This document shows, in pieces, positions 26,047-35,490 of a stretch of DNA of 64,000 bases (position 1 is its first letter; every line of letters starts with the position of its first letter). A model generated the notes under the pieces. The model was not told where the DNA came from. It was given only the letters and a program-made list of their open reading frames with translations, and searched no databases. The stretch is from Rhodococcus sp. SMB37 (GTDB taxonomy: Bacteria; Actinomycetota; Actinomycetes; Mycobacteriales; Mycobacteriaceae): contig NZ_SLVY01000015.1 of NCBI RefSeq assembly GCF_004345605.1, positions 117,467 through 181,466 of the forward strand, in the 5' to 3' direction. The position numbers and the translations under genes were made by a program.

Positions 26047-27740
26047 GCGCGGTCCTTCGTCAGAGTCGGGTCGTTGTCGGAATCTCCGTCCGGGTCGCTC
26101 TCGACCGGGTCGAAATCACCGACGCGCTGCGCGATCACGTCGAAGTCGAACTCTTCCTTGCTGTTCACCGACATCGCCCAGCACACCACTGTGCTCACCG
26201 CGTACGCCACCAGCGACGCGCTGAGGACGGCGTAATCGTGCAGGAAGCCGATCGAGAACGGAGCCGCGATCAGTGCCGCCGCGACCGCGACGATCCGCGC
26301 GATACGCAGTCCGAAGAACCCGAACGCCATCAACCCGGCGATCACACCGACACCGACTACCGAGACGACATCGACGAGGTAGCCGACCATGCCGTCCATC
26401 GAGAACCAACCGAATCGCACCGGCAGGAACAGGGCGAGTGCGAGCAGCACCGACGTGGTGAACGCCTTGTTGGTGACCTTGCGCCAGTAGAAGCTGGCGA
26501 TCACGGGGAAGACCAGCGCACCCCACAGCGCGCCGACGAACACCAGCAGATCGAGGATGTTCAAGCGCATACTGGCGAATCCGACTGCCGCCGCGGTGGC
26601 GAGCACCATGGTGGCTCGGCCCACGAACAGCATGCGCTTGGGGTCTGCGTGTTCCTTGCCGCCTGCGATGTTCTGGCCGTAGATGTCGGCCATCACGATC
26701 GACGACAGGGCAGCGAGATCGGAGTCCGCCGTGGACGACAGCGCGCCGATGATCATGACGAAGAACAGGACCACCAGGACCGCCGGCAGGTATGACGCCA
26801 CCATCTGCGGAATGATGTTGTTGACGTCCCCGTCCATCGGGTCGATTCCGAGGTACAGCGCGAGCACGCCGAACATACCGACGCCGATGACCGTCGCGCC
26901 GTATCCGACGGTCGCCGTGATGAATGTCGGTTTGATGAGATCCTCACGCACCGCGAACAGGCGCTGGGCGATCGTCTGGTTGCCGATCGCGTAGGCCAGG
27001 ACCGCCGCGATGTACGGCGCGCCCTGATTGAGGAATGCGTCGCTCGAGAAGAAGTTGCTCTGCTGCTCGGTGAGGTTGCTCGCGCCGGTGTCGAAGGCGT
27101 CGGGGAAGCCGGTGATGAAGAAGACGGCCGGGATGATGACCACGACCGCGCCGAGCATGGCGACCACCTGGACGAAGTCGGTGAGCACCGACGCCCGGAA
27201 TCCGGACCACAGCGTGTACAGGAGTACGCCGGCGGCGACGAACACCACACCTTGCACGAAGGAGAACGGTGAGAGCATCGAGATGAGTACGCCGCCCGCG
27301 ATGAAGTTCGACATCAGGCTGATGAGGCTGCCGACCACATTCGATCCGGCGAGCATCAACTGGCTCGACGCGCCGTGCCGCGCGTACATGACCTCGGCGA
27401 GGGTGTGCGCCTTGGGTGCAACCGCGCGAATCCGCTTGCCGAAGGGGTAGATGAACAGAATCATCAACGCACCCCAGAGCCCGTAGTGGATGGGGCCGGA
27501 AATGCCGTAGGTATATCCCGAGGTTGCGGATGCATAGAGCGAGGACGCCCAGATCCACGTTGCAGTCATACTTGCTGCTGAGACACCGAACCCGATTTTG
27601 TTTCCGGCGGTCATGTACCCGTCGGCATTTTCGTTCTTCTTGCCGATCCGGGTCGAAATGAGAAATGTTCCACCATAGAATAAAACAAGCAACAGAACAA
27701 CTGTCACGGCACTGAACTGAACGAGCTCGGTGCTGTCCAA
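26043..27740 (-). CDS. Sodium:solute symporter family (SSS) transporter
   Basis: 565 residues with about 13-14 membrane helices. SSS features: GYMTAGNKIGFGVSAASMTATW near helix 1-2, NFIAGGVLISM, a YTLWSGFRASVLTDFVQ segment, and GALSSTADSDLAALSSI, the Na2-site helix. The start is TTG 27740, chosen because AAGGAGG stands five bases upstream; residues before it are unlike the family. The substrate is probably a small organic solute but cannot be fixed from sequence. It is coupled to the 43-residue protein downstream and has almost 500 bases of upstream non-coding DNA, suggesting regulated expression. Confidence 0.9.
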   Translation of the reverse strand: MDSTELVQFSAVTVVLLLVLFYGGTFLISTRIGKKNENADGYMTAGNKIGFGVSAASMTATWIWASSLYASATSGYTYGISGPIHYGLWGALMILFIYPFGKRIRAVAPKAHTLAEVMYARHGASSQLMLAGSNVVGSLISLMSNFIAGGVLISMLSPFSFVQGVVFVAAGVLLYTLWSGFRASVLTDFVQVVAMLGAVVVIIPAVFFITGFPDAFDTGASNLTEQQSNFFSSDAFLNQGAPYIAAVLAYAIGNQTIAQRLFAVREDLIKPTFITATVGYGATVIGVGMFGVLALYLGIDPMDGDVNNIIPQMVASYLPAVLVVLFFVMIIGALSSTADSDLAALSSIVMADIYGQNIAGGKEHADPKRMLFVGRATMVLATAAAVGFASMRLNILDLLVFVGALWGALVFPVIASFYWRKVTNKAFTTSVLLALALFLPVRFGWFSMDGMVGYLVDVVSVVGVGVIAGLMAFGFFGLRIARIVAVAAALIAAPFSIGFLHDYAVLSASLVAYAVSTVVCWAMSVNSKEEFDFDVIAQRVGDFDPVESDPDGDSDNDPTLTKDRA

Positions 27741-28235
27741 TGCAACCTCCTTCGTATTCGTGTGGTTCCCGGCGCCGGGCGCAGCGCGACACGAATTCGG
27801 TTTCGGCTGTGACGACCGGTGGGCGGGCGGGTAAACCCGAGCGACTCGGCACTGCGACGCTGCAGCCGGTCGTTCCGGACACGTGGGTACACGTATCCTG
27901 CTGGTCAACGCCCATTTGTGGGCGCACGTCGGCGGGGCAGCAGCGGCGCTGCTGCGCGCTCACGACGGTGTTCGGGCGCCAAGTATATCGGCAGGGAGGG
28001 GTTTCCTCGTCCTGCCGACATCCATTACCCTCCGGACCGCTGGTCCGGAGTTGCTTTCATGTGTAATGCAAATGCTCGCCGACCGCGAAACAGTAACATA
28101 CCGTGAGTACGGGTAATTACATGGGTGGCGCCGGAGGCGCAGAATTATGCGATATCCAGGATTTTTTCGACGTGGTCAACCCGATATCTCCGCAGGAAAT
28201 GCGAGCGAATCGTTCGTCGTCCGTCCCGAATTGTC
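27741..28235. other. Long upstream region of the symporter operon
   Basis: About 495 bases with no convincing gene, more AT-rich than its surroundings, especially from 28050 on. It holds the palindrome ACGTG-GGTA-CACGT (27881-27894), a CGCCCA/TGGGCG hairpin just after 27900 and a GCAGCAGC/GCTGCTGC hairpin near 27940-27960. The symporter promoter should lie here; I cannot pick -35/-10 with confidence. Confidence 0.4.
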
Positions 28236-28745
28236 TCAACGCCATTCGACGGGAAAACCCTGGGACGCGAGCCAAGCGTCGAGGTCGTGACTGTGGGAGG
28301 CGATTCCGTCGACCGCAGTGAGGGCGGTGGCCACCGCCCGTTCCGCGTCGTCGGTATCGAGCACCCCGGCAGCCACCGCTGCGAACAACTCGTCGATGTC
28401 CTCGACTCGGGTGCCGCGGCCCGTCGAGACCACCAGGTCGAGGTAGTGATCGCGAGAGTGCCATATGTCGCCGTCGCGCCAGAAGATCCCGACGTCGACG
28501 TAGCGGTCCTGGTCGCGTTCGTGTCCCGGCCGGAAGTGGAAGATCGATGCGCGCAGATGAAGGGACGGCAGCAACCAGGATTCGAGGTAGTCGAACTGGG
28601 GATGATCTGCGGGCCGGCCCATGTACAGACCCCACGGGAGCACTCGGAAGTGCTCGACCGGTCGCACCATTCCCTTCGGATCCGTGTTGGTCCGGGCGGT
28701 CACGTCGAATCGTTCCACCTTGATCGGATGAAGACGGTGCGGCAT
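28236..28745 (-). CDS. DUF402 domain protein
   Basis: 169 residues of the DUF402 (FomD/Ntdp-like) family: [41 protein letters not shown] and [13 protein letters not shown] match the conserved acidic metal-binding core of nucleoside di/triphosphatase-like members. It occupies the place of M. tuberculosis Rv1632c between coaE and uvrB. Start ATG at 28745 leads straight into [18 protein letters not shown]. The substrate is unknown; a hydrolase acting on phosphates is inferred from the family. Confidence 0.85.
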   Translation of the reverse strand: MPHRLHPIKVERFDVTARTNTDPKGMVRPVEHFRVLPWGLYMGRPADHPQFDYLESWLLPSLHLRASIFHFRPGHERDQDRYVDVGIFWRDGDIWHSRDHYLDLVVSTGRGTRVEDIDELFAAVAAGVLDTDDAERAVATALTAVDGIASHSHDLDAWLASQGFPVEWR

Positions 28746-28825
28746 GAGGGCACGCTACCGCGATCCAGTGCTGCGAGTACCGAGACGGTCGGCTCGGAGG
28801 AGCGGGGGATTTCGGTGGCAGCGCC

Positions 28826-28839
28826 TACCCTGGATCGCA
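28826..28839 (+). promoter_or_regulatory. Probable leaderless promoter of uvrB (-10 TACCCT)
   Basis: TACCCT at 28826-28831 is followed by seven bases and then the ATG at 28839. No Shine-Dalgarno sequence is present. Confidence 0.55.
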
Positions 28840-30998
28840 TGGCGTTCGCAAGCGAGCATCCGGTTGTTGCCCATTCCGAGTTCCGCCCGGTCGGTGAGAT
28901 CGAGCGCACCGACGCACGCTTCGAAGTCGTCAGCGAGTTCGAACCCGCGGGCGATCAGCCCGCCGCCATCGACGAACTCGAGCGCCGCCTGAAGTCTGGC
29001 GAGAAGGACACCGTCCTGCTCGGTGCCACCGGCACCGGTAAGTCCGCGACCACCGCGTGGCTGATCGAGCGGGTCCAGCGACCCACGCTGGTGATGGCAC
29101 CGAACAAAACCCTCGCCGCGCAGCTTGCCAACGAGTTGCGCGAGATGCTTCCCAACAACGCCGTCGAATACTTCGTCTCCTACTACGACTATTACCAACC
29201 CGAGGCATACATCGCGCAGACCGACACCTACATCGAGAAGGACTCGTCCATCAACGACGATGTCGAGAGACTGCGGCACTCCGCCACCTCTGCCCTGCTT
29301 TCACGTCGCGACGTCGTGGTCGTCGCATCCGTCTCGTGCATCTACGGACTCGGCACACCGCAGTCCTATCTCGACCGATCGGTGCAACTGGAGGTCGGCG
29401 TCGAAGTGCCACGCGACGCTCTTCTACGCCTGCTGGTCGACGTGCAATACACCCGCAACGACATGGCCTTCACACGTGGCTCTTTCCGCGTGAAGGGCGA
29501 TACCGTCGACATCATCCCTGCATACGAGGAACTCGCCGTCCGCATCGAGTTCTTCGGCGACGAGATCGACGCCCTCTACTATCTGCATCCACTCACCGGC
29601 GACGTGATTCGCAAGGTCGACTCGCTGCGCATCTTTCCGGCAACGCACTACGTGGCGGGTCCCGAACGTATGGAACGCGCCGTGAACTCGATCGAATCGG
29701 AACTCGAGGAACGCCTCGCCGATCTCGAGAACCGCGGAAAGCTCCTCGAGGCGCAACGGCTTCGGATGCGCACCCAATACGATCTCGAGATGATCCGTCA
29801 GGTGGGCTTCTGTTCGGGCATCGAGAACTATTCGAGGCATATCGACGGGCGCGGGGCCGGATCGGCGCCCGCCACACTCATCGACTACTTCCCGGAAGAC
29901 TTCCTGCTCGTCATCGACGAGTCCCACGTGACAGTGCCGCAGATCGGCGCGATGTACGAGGGCGACATGTCGCGCAAGCGGAACCTCGTCGAATTCGGCT
30001 TCCGGCTGCCGTCGGCCGTCGACAACCGTCCCCTGACCTGGGAAGAATTCTCCGGCCGGATCGGTCAGACCGTGTATCTGTCGGCGACCCCCGGCGACTA
30101 CGAACTCGGGCAGGCCGGCGGCGAGTTCGTCGAACAGGTCATCCGGCCCACCGGGCTCGTCGACCCGAAGGTCGTCGTCAAACCCACGAAGGGGCAGATC
30201 GACGATCTGCTCCACGAGATCCGCGGGCGGGTCGAGCGCGACGAACGCGTTCTCGTGACCACTTTGACGAAGAAGATGGCCGAGGACCTCACCGACTACC
30301 TTCTCGAACTCGGGGTCCGCGTTCGGTACCTGCACTCCGATATCGACACCCTGCGCCGCGTCGAACTGCTCCGTCAGCTTCGTCTCGGGGAGTACGACGT
30401 CCTCATCGGTATCAACCTCCTGCGTGAGGGTCTCGACCTCCCCGAGGTGTCGCTTGTAGCGATCCTCGATGCCGACAAGGAAGGGTTCCTGCGCTCGACC
30501 CGGTCGTTGATCCAGACGATCGGTCGTGCGGCCCGCAACGTCTCCGGCGAAGTCCACATGTACGCCGACAAGATCACCGACTCGATGGCACGCGCCATCG
30601 AGGAGACCGAACGTCGCCGTGAGAAGCAGATCGCGTACAACGTCGAGCGTGGAATCGACCCGCAGCCGCTGCGCAAGAAGATCGCGGACATCCTCGACCA
30701 GGTCTACGAGGAGGCCGAGGACTCGGAGAAGATCGAGGTGGGCGGTTCGGGTCGCAACGCGAGCCGCGGGCGTCGAGCCCAGGGCGAATCCGGTCGGGGC
30801 GGTAGTGCAGGTGTCGTCGAGGGACGCGACCCGAAATCGATGCCCCGCGCGGAACTCGCCGACCTCGTACAGCAACTGACCGATCAGATGATGCAGGCCG
30901 CCCGCGACCTGCAGTTCGAACTCGCCGCGCGCCTGCGTGACGAGATCTCGGATCTGAAGAAGGAGCTGCGCGGTATGGACGCCGCCGGGCTCCAGTAG
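28839..30998 (+). CDS. uvrB: Excinuclease ABC subunit B
   Basis: 719-residue DNA-damage verification helicase of nucleotide excision repair, working with UvrA (also in this window) and UvrC. Walker [11 protein letters not shown], the beta-hairpin [11 protein letters not shown], the DESHV box, the [17 protein letters not shown] and QTIGRAARN helicase motifs, and a C-terminal UVR domain ([20 protein letters not shown]) are all seen. ATG 28839 matches the conserved [15 protein letters not shown] beginning of actinobacterial UvrB; the frame is open far upstream but without conserved sequence. A Gly/Arg-rich linker (about 630-670) precedes the UVR domain. Confidence 0.97.
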   Translation: MAFASEHPVVAHSEFRPVGEIERTDARFEVVSEFEPAGDQPAAIDELERRLKSGEKDTVLLGATGTGKSATTAWLIERVQRPTLVMAPNKTLAAQLANELREMLPNNAVEYFVSYYDYYQPEAYIAQTDTYIEKDSSINDDVERLRHSATSALLSRRDVVVVASVSCIYGLGTPQSYLDRSVQLEVGVEVPRDALLRLLVDVQYTRNDMAFTRGSFRVKGDTVDIIPAYEELAVRIEFFGDEIDALYYLHPLTGDVIRKVDSLRIFPATHYVAGPERMERAVNSIESELEERLADLENRGKLLEAQRLRMRTQYDLEMIRQVGFCSGIENYSRHIDGRGAGSAPATLIDYFPEDFLLVIDESHVTVPQIGAMYEGDMSRKRNLVEFGFRLPSAVDNRPLTWEEFSGRIGQTVYLSATPGDYELGQAGGEFVEQVIRPTGLVDPKVVVKPTKGQIDDLLHEIRGRVERDERVLVTTLTKKMAEDLTDYLLELGVRVRYLHSDIDTLRRVELLRQLRLGEYDVLIGINLLREGLDLPEVSLVAILDADKEGFLRSTRSLIQTIGRAARNVSGEVHMYADKITDSMARAIEETERRREKQIAYNVERGIDPQPLRKKIADILDQVYEEAEDSEKIEVGGSGRNASRGRRAQGESGRGGSAGVVEGRDPKSMPRAELADLVQQLTDQMMQAARDLQFELAARLRDEISDLKKELRGMDAAGLQ

Positions 30999-31087
30999 GC
31001 GGATTCAGGATCGGGTGCCGCAGGGCCTGGTCGTGTCCGCACACACACGCCTGATGTCGCCCTGCGGTTGCCGTAATGTCCCCGTAC

Positions 31088-31960
31088 ATGGATTCCGCTG
31101 CCGCCGGTCGCGCCGCCCGCGCCCTCGATCTACTTCATTCCTTCACGTATTTCGCTCCGGAAGTGCATTCGGAACTGGGGGAACTCGGTCTCGAGGGCGC
31201 CGCGATGAAGTACGTCGCGTCGCGGGTCGCGCCGATGGGCAAGGTCGGGCCAGGCGTCGCGACCGCGACGTTCTACAACTTCGCGCCGCGTCTGATCGAG
31301 GCGGCATTGCCTGCCGCGTGGGAGATCGCCACACCCTCTGAAGTGTATGAGGCTCGCGTCCGTGGAGTCGATGCGGCGATGACTCGGTGGCTCGGAGCAG
31401 ACGTCATTGCTTCACCGGAGATGGCGGAGGCTGCGGAACTGGCCGCGACCGTCGCACGGTCGATTCCTGGCGTCGACGGTCGGGCACTCTTTGCGGGATA
31501 CACCGATCAACCGTGGCCCGAGGCGCCACACCTGGTTTTCTGGCACGCATTGACCCTTCTCCGCGAATACCGCGGGGACGGGCACGTCGCAGCGTTGCAG
31601 GGTGCCGGCCTCTCGGGGCTCGATGCGCTCGTCACGCACACCGCGAGCAGGATCGGGTTCAGCGCGGAATTCGCGAAGGCGAACAGGGGTTGGACCACCG
31701 ACGAATGGGACGAGGCCGAGACCGCATTGCGCGCGGGAGGGCTGATCAACCGTGCCGGCGAACTGACCGGCGACGGATTCGAAGTGCGCGAACTGGTCGA
31801 GGATCTCACCGACGATCTCGCAGTCGGGCCGTGGGCTGCGGCAGGGGAGGAGACGGTCGAGAGGCTGCTCGACCTCGCAGTGCCGTGGCGCGACACGCTC
31901 GCCGACGGTGGACCACTCCCCGGCAGGATGTTCGGACCGCGTTTCGGTGACGCGAGGTAA
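31088..31960 (+). CDS. SCO6745 family protein
   Basis: 290 residues from ATG 31088 (an in-frame ATG at 31076 is an alternative). The sequence matches the actinobacterial SCO6745 family, predicted all-helical: ALDLLHSFTYFAPEVHSELGELGL, ASRVAPMGKVGPGVATATFY, PHLVFWHALTLLREYRGDGH and a C-terminal winged-helix-like part (GFSAEFAKANRGWTTDEWDE). TAATGT lies eight bases before 31088, suggesting a leaderless start. A 9-bp inverted repeat (CCGCAGGGC 31018 / GCCCTGCGG 31059) precedes it and may end uvrB transcription. No biochemical function is known to me. Confidence 0.8.
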   Translation: MDSAAAGRAARALDLLHSFTYFAPEVHSELGELGLEGAAMKYVASRVAPMGKVGPGVATATFYNFAPRLIEAALPAAWEIATPSEVYEARVRGVDAAMTRWLGADVIASPEMAEAAELAATVARSIPGVDGRALFAGYTDQPWPEAPHLVFWHALTLLREYRGDGHVAALQGAGLSGLDALVTHTASRIGFSAEFAKANRGWTTDEWDEAETALRAGGLINRAGELTGDGFEVRELVEDLTDDLAVGPWAAAGEETVERLLDLAVPWRDTLADGGPLPGRMFGPRFGDAR

Positions 31961-32118
31961 CACACACAGTGGTGGTCGATGAGGTGTCCACCCCAAACGT
32001 CCCATCAGTACCGCCGCGACCGCTAGTGTCTTTGCCAGCATCAGGTGTGGGGGATCGCCTGTTCGATCCGTCGCCACCGATCGGCCACCGCGCCGACACA
32101 TCATCGATGGAGGACTGA

Positions 32119-32571
32119 ATGACCGCTTACCGGACCATTGTCGTCGGCACCGACGGCTCGGAGTCGTCGTACCGCGCCGTGGAGAAGGCTGCCGCACTCG
32201 CCTCGGACGCCGGTGCCAAACTGGTGATCGCGTGCGCGTACTACCCGGCGGATGCCCGCGACACCGCCCAGGCGGCCGACGTCCTCCGCGACGAGGCATA
32301 CCAGGTCACGGGGTCGGCGCCGACCTACGACATCCTCCGTACCGCCCGGGAGAAGGCGACCGTGGCGGGCGCGAAGGACATCGTCGAGCGTCCCATCGTG
32401 GGTGCTCCCGTCGATTCCCTGCTGACTCTCATCGGAGAGGTCGAGGCAGACCTCGTCGTCATCGGCAATCGCGGACTCAACACCCTGACCGGCCGGCTCC
32501 TCGGGTCGGTGCCGTCGGACGTGGCCCGCAAGTCCACCTCCGACGTGCTGATCGTGCACACGGTGCGCTGA
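32119..32571 (+). CDS. Universal stress protein
   Basis: 150-residue single UspA domain, the counterpart of M. tuberculosis Rv1636 (TB15.3), which binds cAMP and ATP. The nucleotide motif is visible as IVVGTDGSESS at the N-terminus and VIGNRGLNTLTGRLLGSVP near the C-terminus. ATG follows GGAGGACTGA. A TAGTGT about 95 bases upstream (near 32022) may be its -10. It lies next to the HelR cluster on the opposite strand, a convergent arrangement with only one base between stops. Confidence 0.92.
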   Translation: MTAYRTIVVGTDGSESSYRAVEKAAALASDAGAKLVIACAYYPADARDTAQAADVLRDEAYQVTGSAPTYDILRTAREKATVAGAKDIVERPIVGAPVDSLLTLIGEVEADLVVIGNRGLNTLTGRLLGSVPSDVARKSTSDVLIVHTVR

Positions 32572-32572
32572 G

Positions 32573-33004
32573 TCAGCAGAACTCCTCGCGTGCGACCACG
32601 ATGAAATGCCGGGCGGCATCGTCGCCCGGCATCATCGTGTCCGAGACCGTCGTGGCGTACGCCGCGATCGGCCGGACCGCCTCGATCATCTCCTCCTCCT
32701 GAGCACCGGCCGCCAGTCGGCTGCACAGGCCCCGACCCACCGCGAGCAGTGTCTCGTCGGGCACCCCCGCAGCCAACCCCGAGTCGGCCAACGCGTTCTT
32801 GAATCGCATCGCGTGCGAATCGAGCAACGGCGCCTTCTGCTCCGGGCGAGCAGTCGTCGAGGTCGTCGCCGCGACCATCGACTGTTCCACGGTGGCGGTG
32901 CCGGAGGCACACGACCCCGCCGCGGCGACGGCCCCGACCAGCACCATCGTTCGCACTGCCCGACGGCCGGACCTCCGGCTGGGCAACCACCCGCGGGTCA
33001 GCAC
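32573..33004 (-). CDS. DUF732-like lipoprotein
   Basis: 143 residues. The N-terminus has arginines (RRSGRR), a hydrophobic core and an AAGSC lipobox (VLVGAVAAAGSC), predicting an exported lipoprotein. The mature domain (RFKNALADSGLAAGVPDETLLAVGRGLC ... AYATTVSDTMMP) resembles small DUF732-type actinobacterial secreted domains with two cysteines. The GTG start overlaps the stop of the upstream HelR gene within GTGCTGA, so it is co-translated with it. A shorter form from the internal ATG would lack the positive n-region. Role unknown. Confidence 0.7.
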   Translation of the reverse strand: MLTRGWLPSRRSGRRAVRTMVLVGAVAAAGSCASGTATVEQSMVAATTSTTARPEQKAPLLDSHAMRFKNALADSGLAAGVPDETLLAVGRGLCSRLAAGAQEEEMIEAVRPIAAYATTVSDTMMPGDDAARHFIVVAREEFC

Positions 33005-35358
33005 GGCGCCGGATTCCCCGTCGCTTCGCTCGCCCCGAGCGGGGTCGCAAGTCCCCTGAGTACCTGCGGAAGCGGTGCGGTGTGGAGGACGCAGAGGCGC
33101 TGGGTCGCGCGCGTCAACGCCACATACAGGTCGTTGAGTCCGCGCGGCGACGCTTCCCGGATCTCCTCCGGTTCGACGAGCACCACTGAATCGAACTCGA
33201 GTCCCTTCACGTCCTTGACGGTCGTCACCCGCACCGATTCCGATTCCAGATGCGCCCATTCGTGCACCAGGCGCGGTGGAACGATCACCGCGGTGAGGCC
33301 TGGGCCGATCTCGGCATCGACGACCTCACGGACCGCATCGACGAGCTGATCGTCATCGATCTGTCGCGCCCACGGCTCGAAACCGGAGTCGCGCACCGAG
33401 CGAGGTGGCACCTGCTCGGGATCGATCTCGGCGAGCACATCGTGCGCGATCCTCATGATCTCGGCGGGCGTCCTATAGTTGACCGTCAGTTCTGCCTTGC
33501 GCCAACGGTTCTTCACGTACGGCTCGAGGATCCGTTGCCACGACGAGGTTCCGGCAGGGGCACCCGTTTGCGCAGTGTCTCCCACCAGGGTCATCCACCG
33601 GTTCGGGATCCGGCGCATCAGCATGCGCCACGCCATGTCCGACAGCTCCTGCGCCTCATCGACGATCATGTGCCCGTACGTCCAAGTACGGTCACCTGCA
33701 GCCCGTTCGGCCGTGGTCCGGTACTGCTTCATGTCCTGCCGCTCGGCGAGTTGCGACGCATCGATCAGGTCGTACGCCATCAACAGCTCGGGATCGAGGT
33801 CGTCTTCCAGATCCTGCGGTGCGGATCCGGTGAGGATGTCCAGGGCGCCCTGGGCATCGGCGATCTGCTTGCGCCACCGCTTGGCGGCACCTTCGCGTTC
33901 TGCCGCGTCGTCGATGCCCAGCAGCTCGGCGAGCTCGTCGAGCAATGGTGCATCCGCGGCGCTGAAACCGGCGTGCGGGCCTGGTCGATGCAGGGTGTCG
34001 ATCTGGCCGTCGGTGAGGTTCGGTGCTGCGGTTGCCAGGCGCTCTTTCGACGCCAGCAGATCCGACAGCACCCGCTGCGGTGACAGCGTGGGCCACAACG
34101 AGTCGATCGCGGCCACGATGTCGGCATCCGCCCGCATCTCCGAGCGGATGTCGTCGATGTCGTCGCGGCTCAGGAGATTTCCGCCGTTGACGAGATCGGC
34201 GCCGATGATCTCCGCCATCTGGTCGGCAAGCGCTTCGATGACACCGGACACGAAGATCGGCCGTGCCAGGTTGTGCGGGCGACGTGACGACCGCGCGCGG
34301 CCACGGGCGCGGGTGACCATCTTGCGGTCGAGCGTGAGCCGGTAGGTGTCGAAGGCGATGGGCACCGGCTTCGACGGCACCTCCTGGCGGTCGCGCACCG
34401 CCTTCTTCAAGATGTCCACCATGCCGAGGGACCCCTTGATCTCACCGGCCTCGAAGTCGTCGTCGAGCGTGGCAGTCACTCCAGGGTAGAGATCGCCGAC
34501 AGTGGACAGCAGCACGCCCGTTTCACCCAGCGACGGCAGCACCTGGCCGATGTAGTCGAGGAACGTCGAGTTGGGTCCGACGATGAGCACGCCGCTCTTC
34601 GCCAGTTGTTTGCGATAGGTGTAGAGCAGATAGGCGGCTCGGTGCAGAGCGACCGCGGTCTTGCCGGTGCCGGGTCCGCCCTGCACCACGAGCACGCTCT
34701 TGTGCTCGGAGCGGATGATCGCGTCCTGCTCCGACTGGATCGTCGCGACGATGTCGTGCATCTGCCCGGTGCGGGCTGCATTGAGGGCGTCGAGGAGCGC
34801 GGACTCTCCGGCGACGCCCCCTGCGGAGCCGACGTTCGCGTGCTCCCGTGCGGTGTCGAGGTCGAGATACTCGTCGTTGAGGGCCGTCACGGTGCGGTTA
34901 CGGCTGCGGATATGGCGGCGTAGCACCACTCCGTCGGGTGCTGCGGGTGTGGCCAGATAGAACGGCCGGGCGAGGGGAGCACGCCAGTCGAGCAGCAGCG
35001 ATTCGTAGTCGTTGTCCTCGTCGAGGATGCCGATGCGTCCGATGTACCGGGCCTCAGTGCGGTTGCCGTCGGTGTCCGGGTCGTCGGTGTGTTCGGTTTC
35101 ACGGACGTCGTCACGGACATCGACGCGGCCGAAGCACAGTCCGTGTTCGGCCGCGTCGTACTTGGCGAGGTCCTCGGTGTACATCTGGGTGAACGATTCG
35201 CGTTCGCTGCGTGCCTGGGGCGTGCCGCCCGTTTCCAGCAGTACCCGCTTCAAGCGCGTCTGGGTGTACTCACGCAGTTCGTCGAGGTGCGTATACAGCG
35301 TCGACAGGTAGCGCTGCTCGTGCTCGAGGTCGGGATGGGGCGCGCCATCATCCGGCAC
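32998..35358 (-). CDS. helR: RNA polymerase recycling motor ATPase, HelR/HelD type
   Basis: 786-residue UvrD-like SF1 ATPase. The N-terminal coiled arm (1-45; LEHEQRYLSTLYTHLDELRE) is followed by LLLDWRAPLARPFYLATP and Walker A GGPGTGKT (227-234), then MIVDEAQELSDMAWRML (Walker B), WMTLVGDTAQTG and DLYVALTRATQRL. This arrangement fits HelD/HelR proteins, which remove stalled RNA polymerase; actinobacterial HelR also displaces rifamycin. GAGGAG lies five bases before the ATG and a -10 TAGACT on the minus strand spans 35424-35419. The inverted repeat known upstream of some rifamycin-induced genes was not seen in the 130 bases before the start. Confidence 0.85.
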   Translation of the reverse strand: MPDDGAPHPDLEHEQRYLSTLYTHLDELREYTQTRLKRVLLETGGTPQARSERESFTQMYTEDLAKYDAAEHGLCFGRVDVRDDVRETEHTDDPDTDGNRTEARYIGRIGILDEDNDYESLLLDWRAPLARPFYLATPAAPDGVVLRRHIRSRNRTVTALNDEYLDLDTAREHANVGSAGGVAGESALLDALNAARTGQMHDIVATIQSEQDAIIRSEHKSVLVVQGGPGTGKTAVALHRAAYLLYTYRKQLAKSGVLIVGPNSTFLDYIGQVLPSLGETGVLLSTVGDLYPGVTATLDDDFEAGEIKGSLGMVDILKKAVRDRQEVPSKPVPIAFDTYRLTLDRKMVTRARGRARSSRRPHNLARPIFVSGVIEALADQMAEIIGADLVNGGNLLSRDDIDDIRSEMRADADIVAAIDSLWPTLSPQRVLSDLLASKERLATAAPNLTDGQIDTLHRPGPHAGFSAADAPLLDELAELLGIDDAAEREGAAKRWRKQIADAQGALDILTGSAPQDLEDDLDPELLMAYDLIDASQLAERQDMKQYRTTAERAAGDRTWTYGHMIVDEAQELSDMAWRMLMRRIPNRWMTLVGDTAQTGAPAGTSSWQRILEPYVKNRWRKAELTVNYRTPAEIMRIAHDVLAEIDPEQVPPRSVRDSGFEPWARQIDDDQLVDAVREVVDAEIGPGLTAVIVPPRLVHEWAHLESESVRVTTVKDVKGLEFDSVVLVEPEEIREASPRGLNDLYVALTRATQRLCVLHTAPLPQVLRGLATPLGASEATGNPAPC

Positions 35359-35490
35359 ATGAACTCCTCGGGTTGGAACGATTCGAACGCGCAGGCACGT
35401 CGAGGAAAGTGTCCAAGGAGTCTAGTTCGGCCGGGGCCGCTGTGCAGAAATCAGGCGCATCCGCCGATGTGTCCGATAAGACCCGGGCCC

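Noticed and set aside
35359..35490. Rifamycin-associated inverted repeat upstream of the HelR gene
   Set aside because: Looked for the G-rich/C-rich inverted repeat near the promoter; no convincing palindrome was found.
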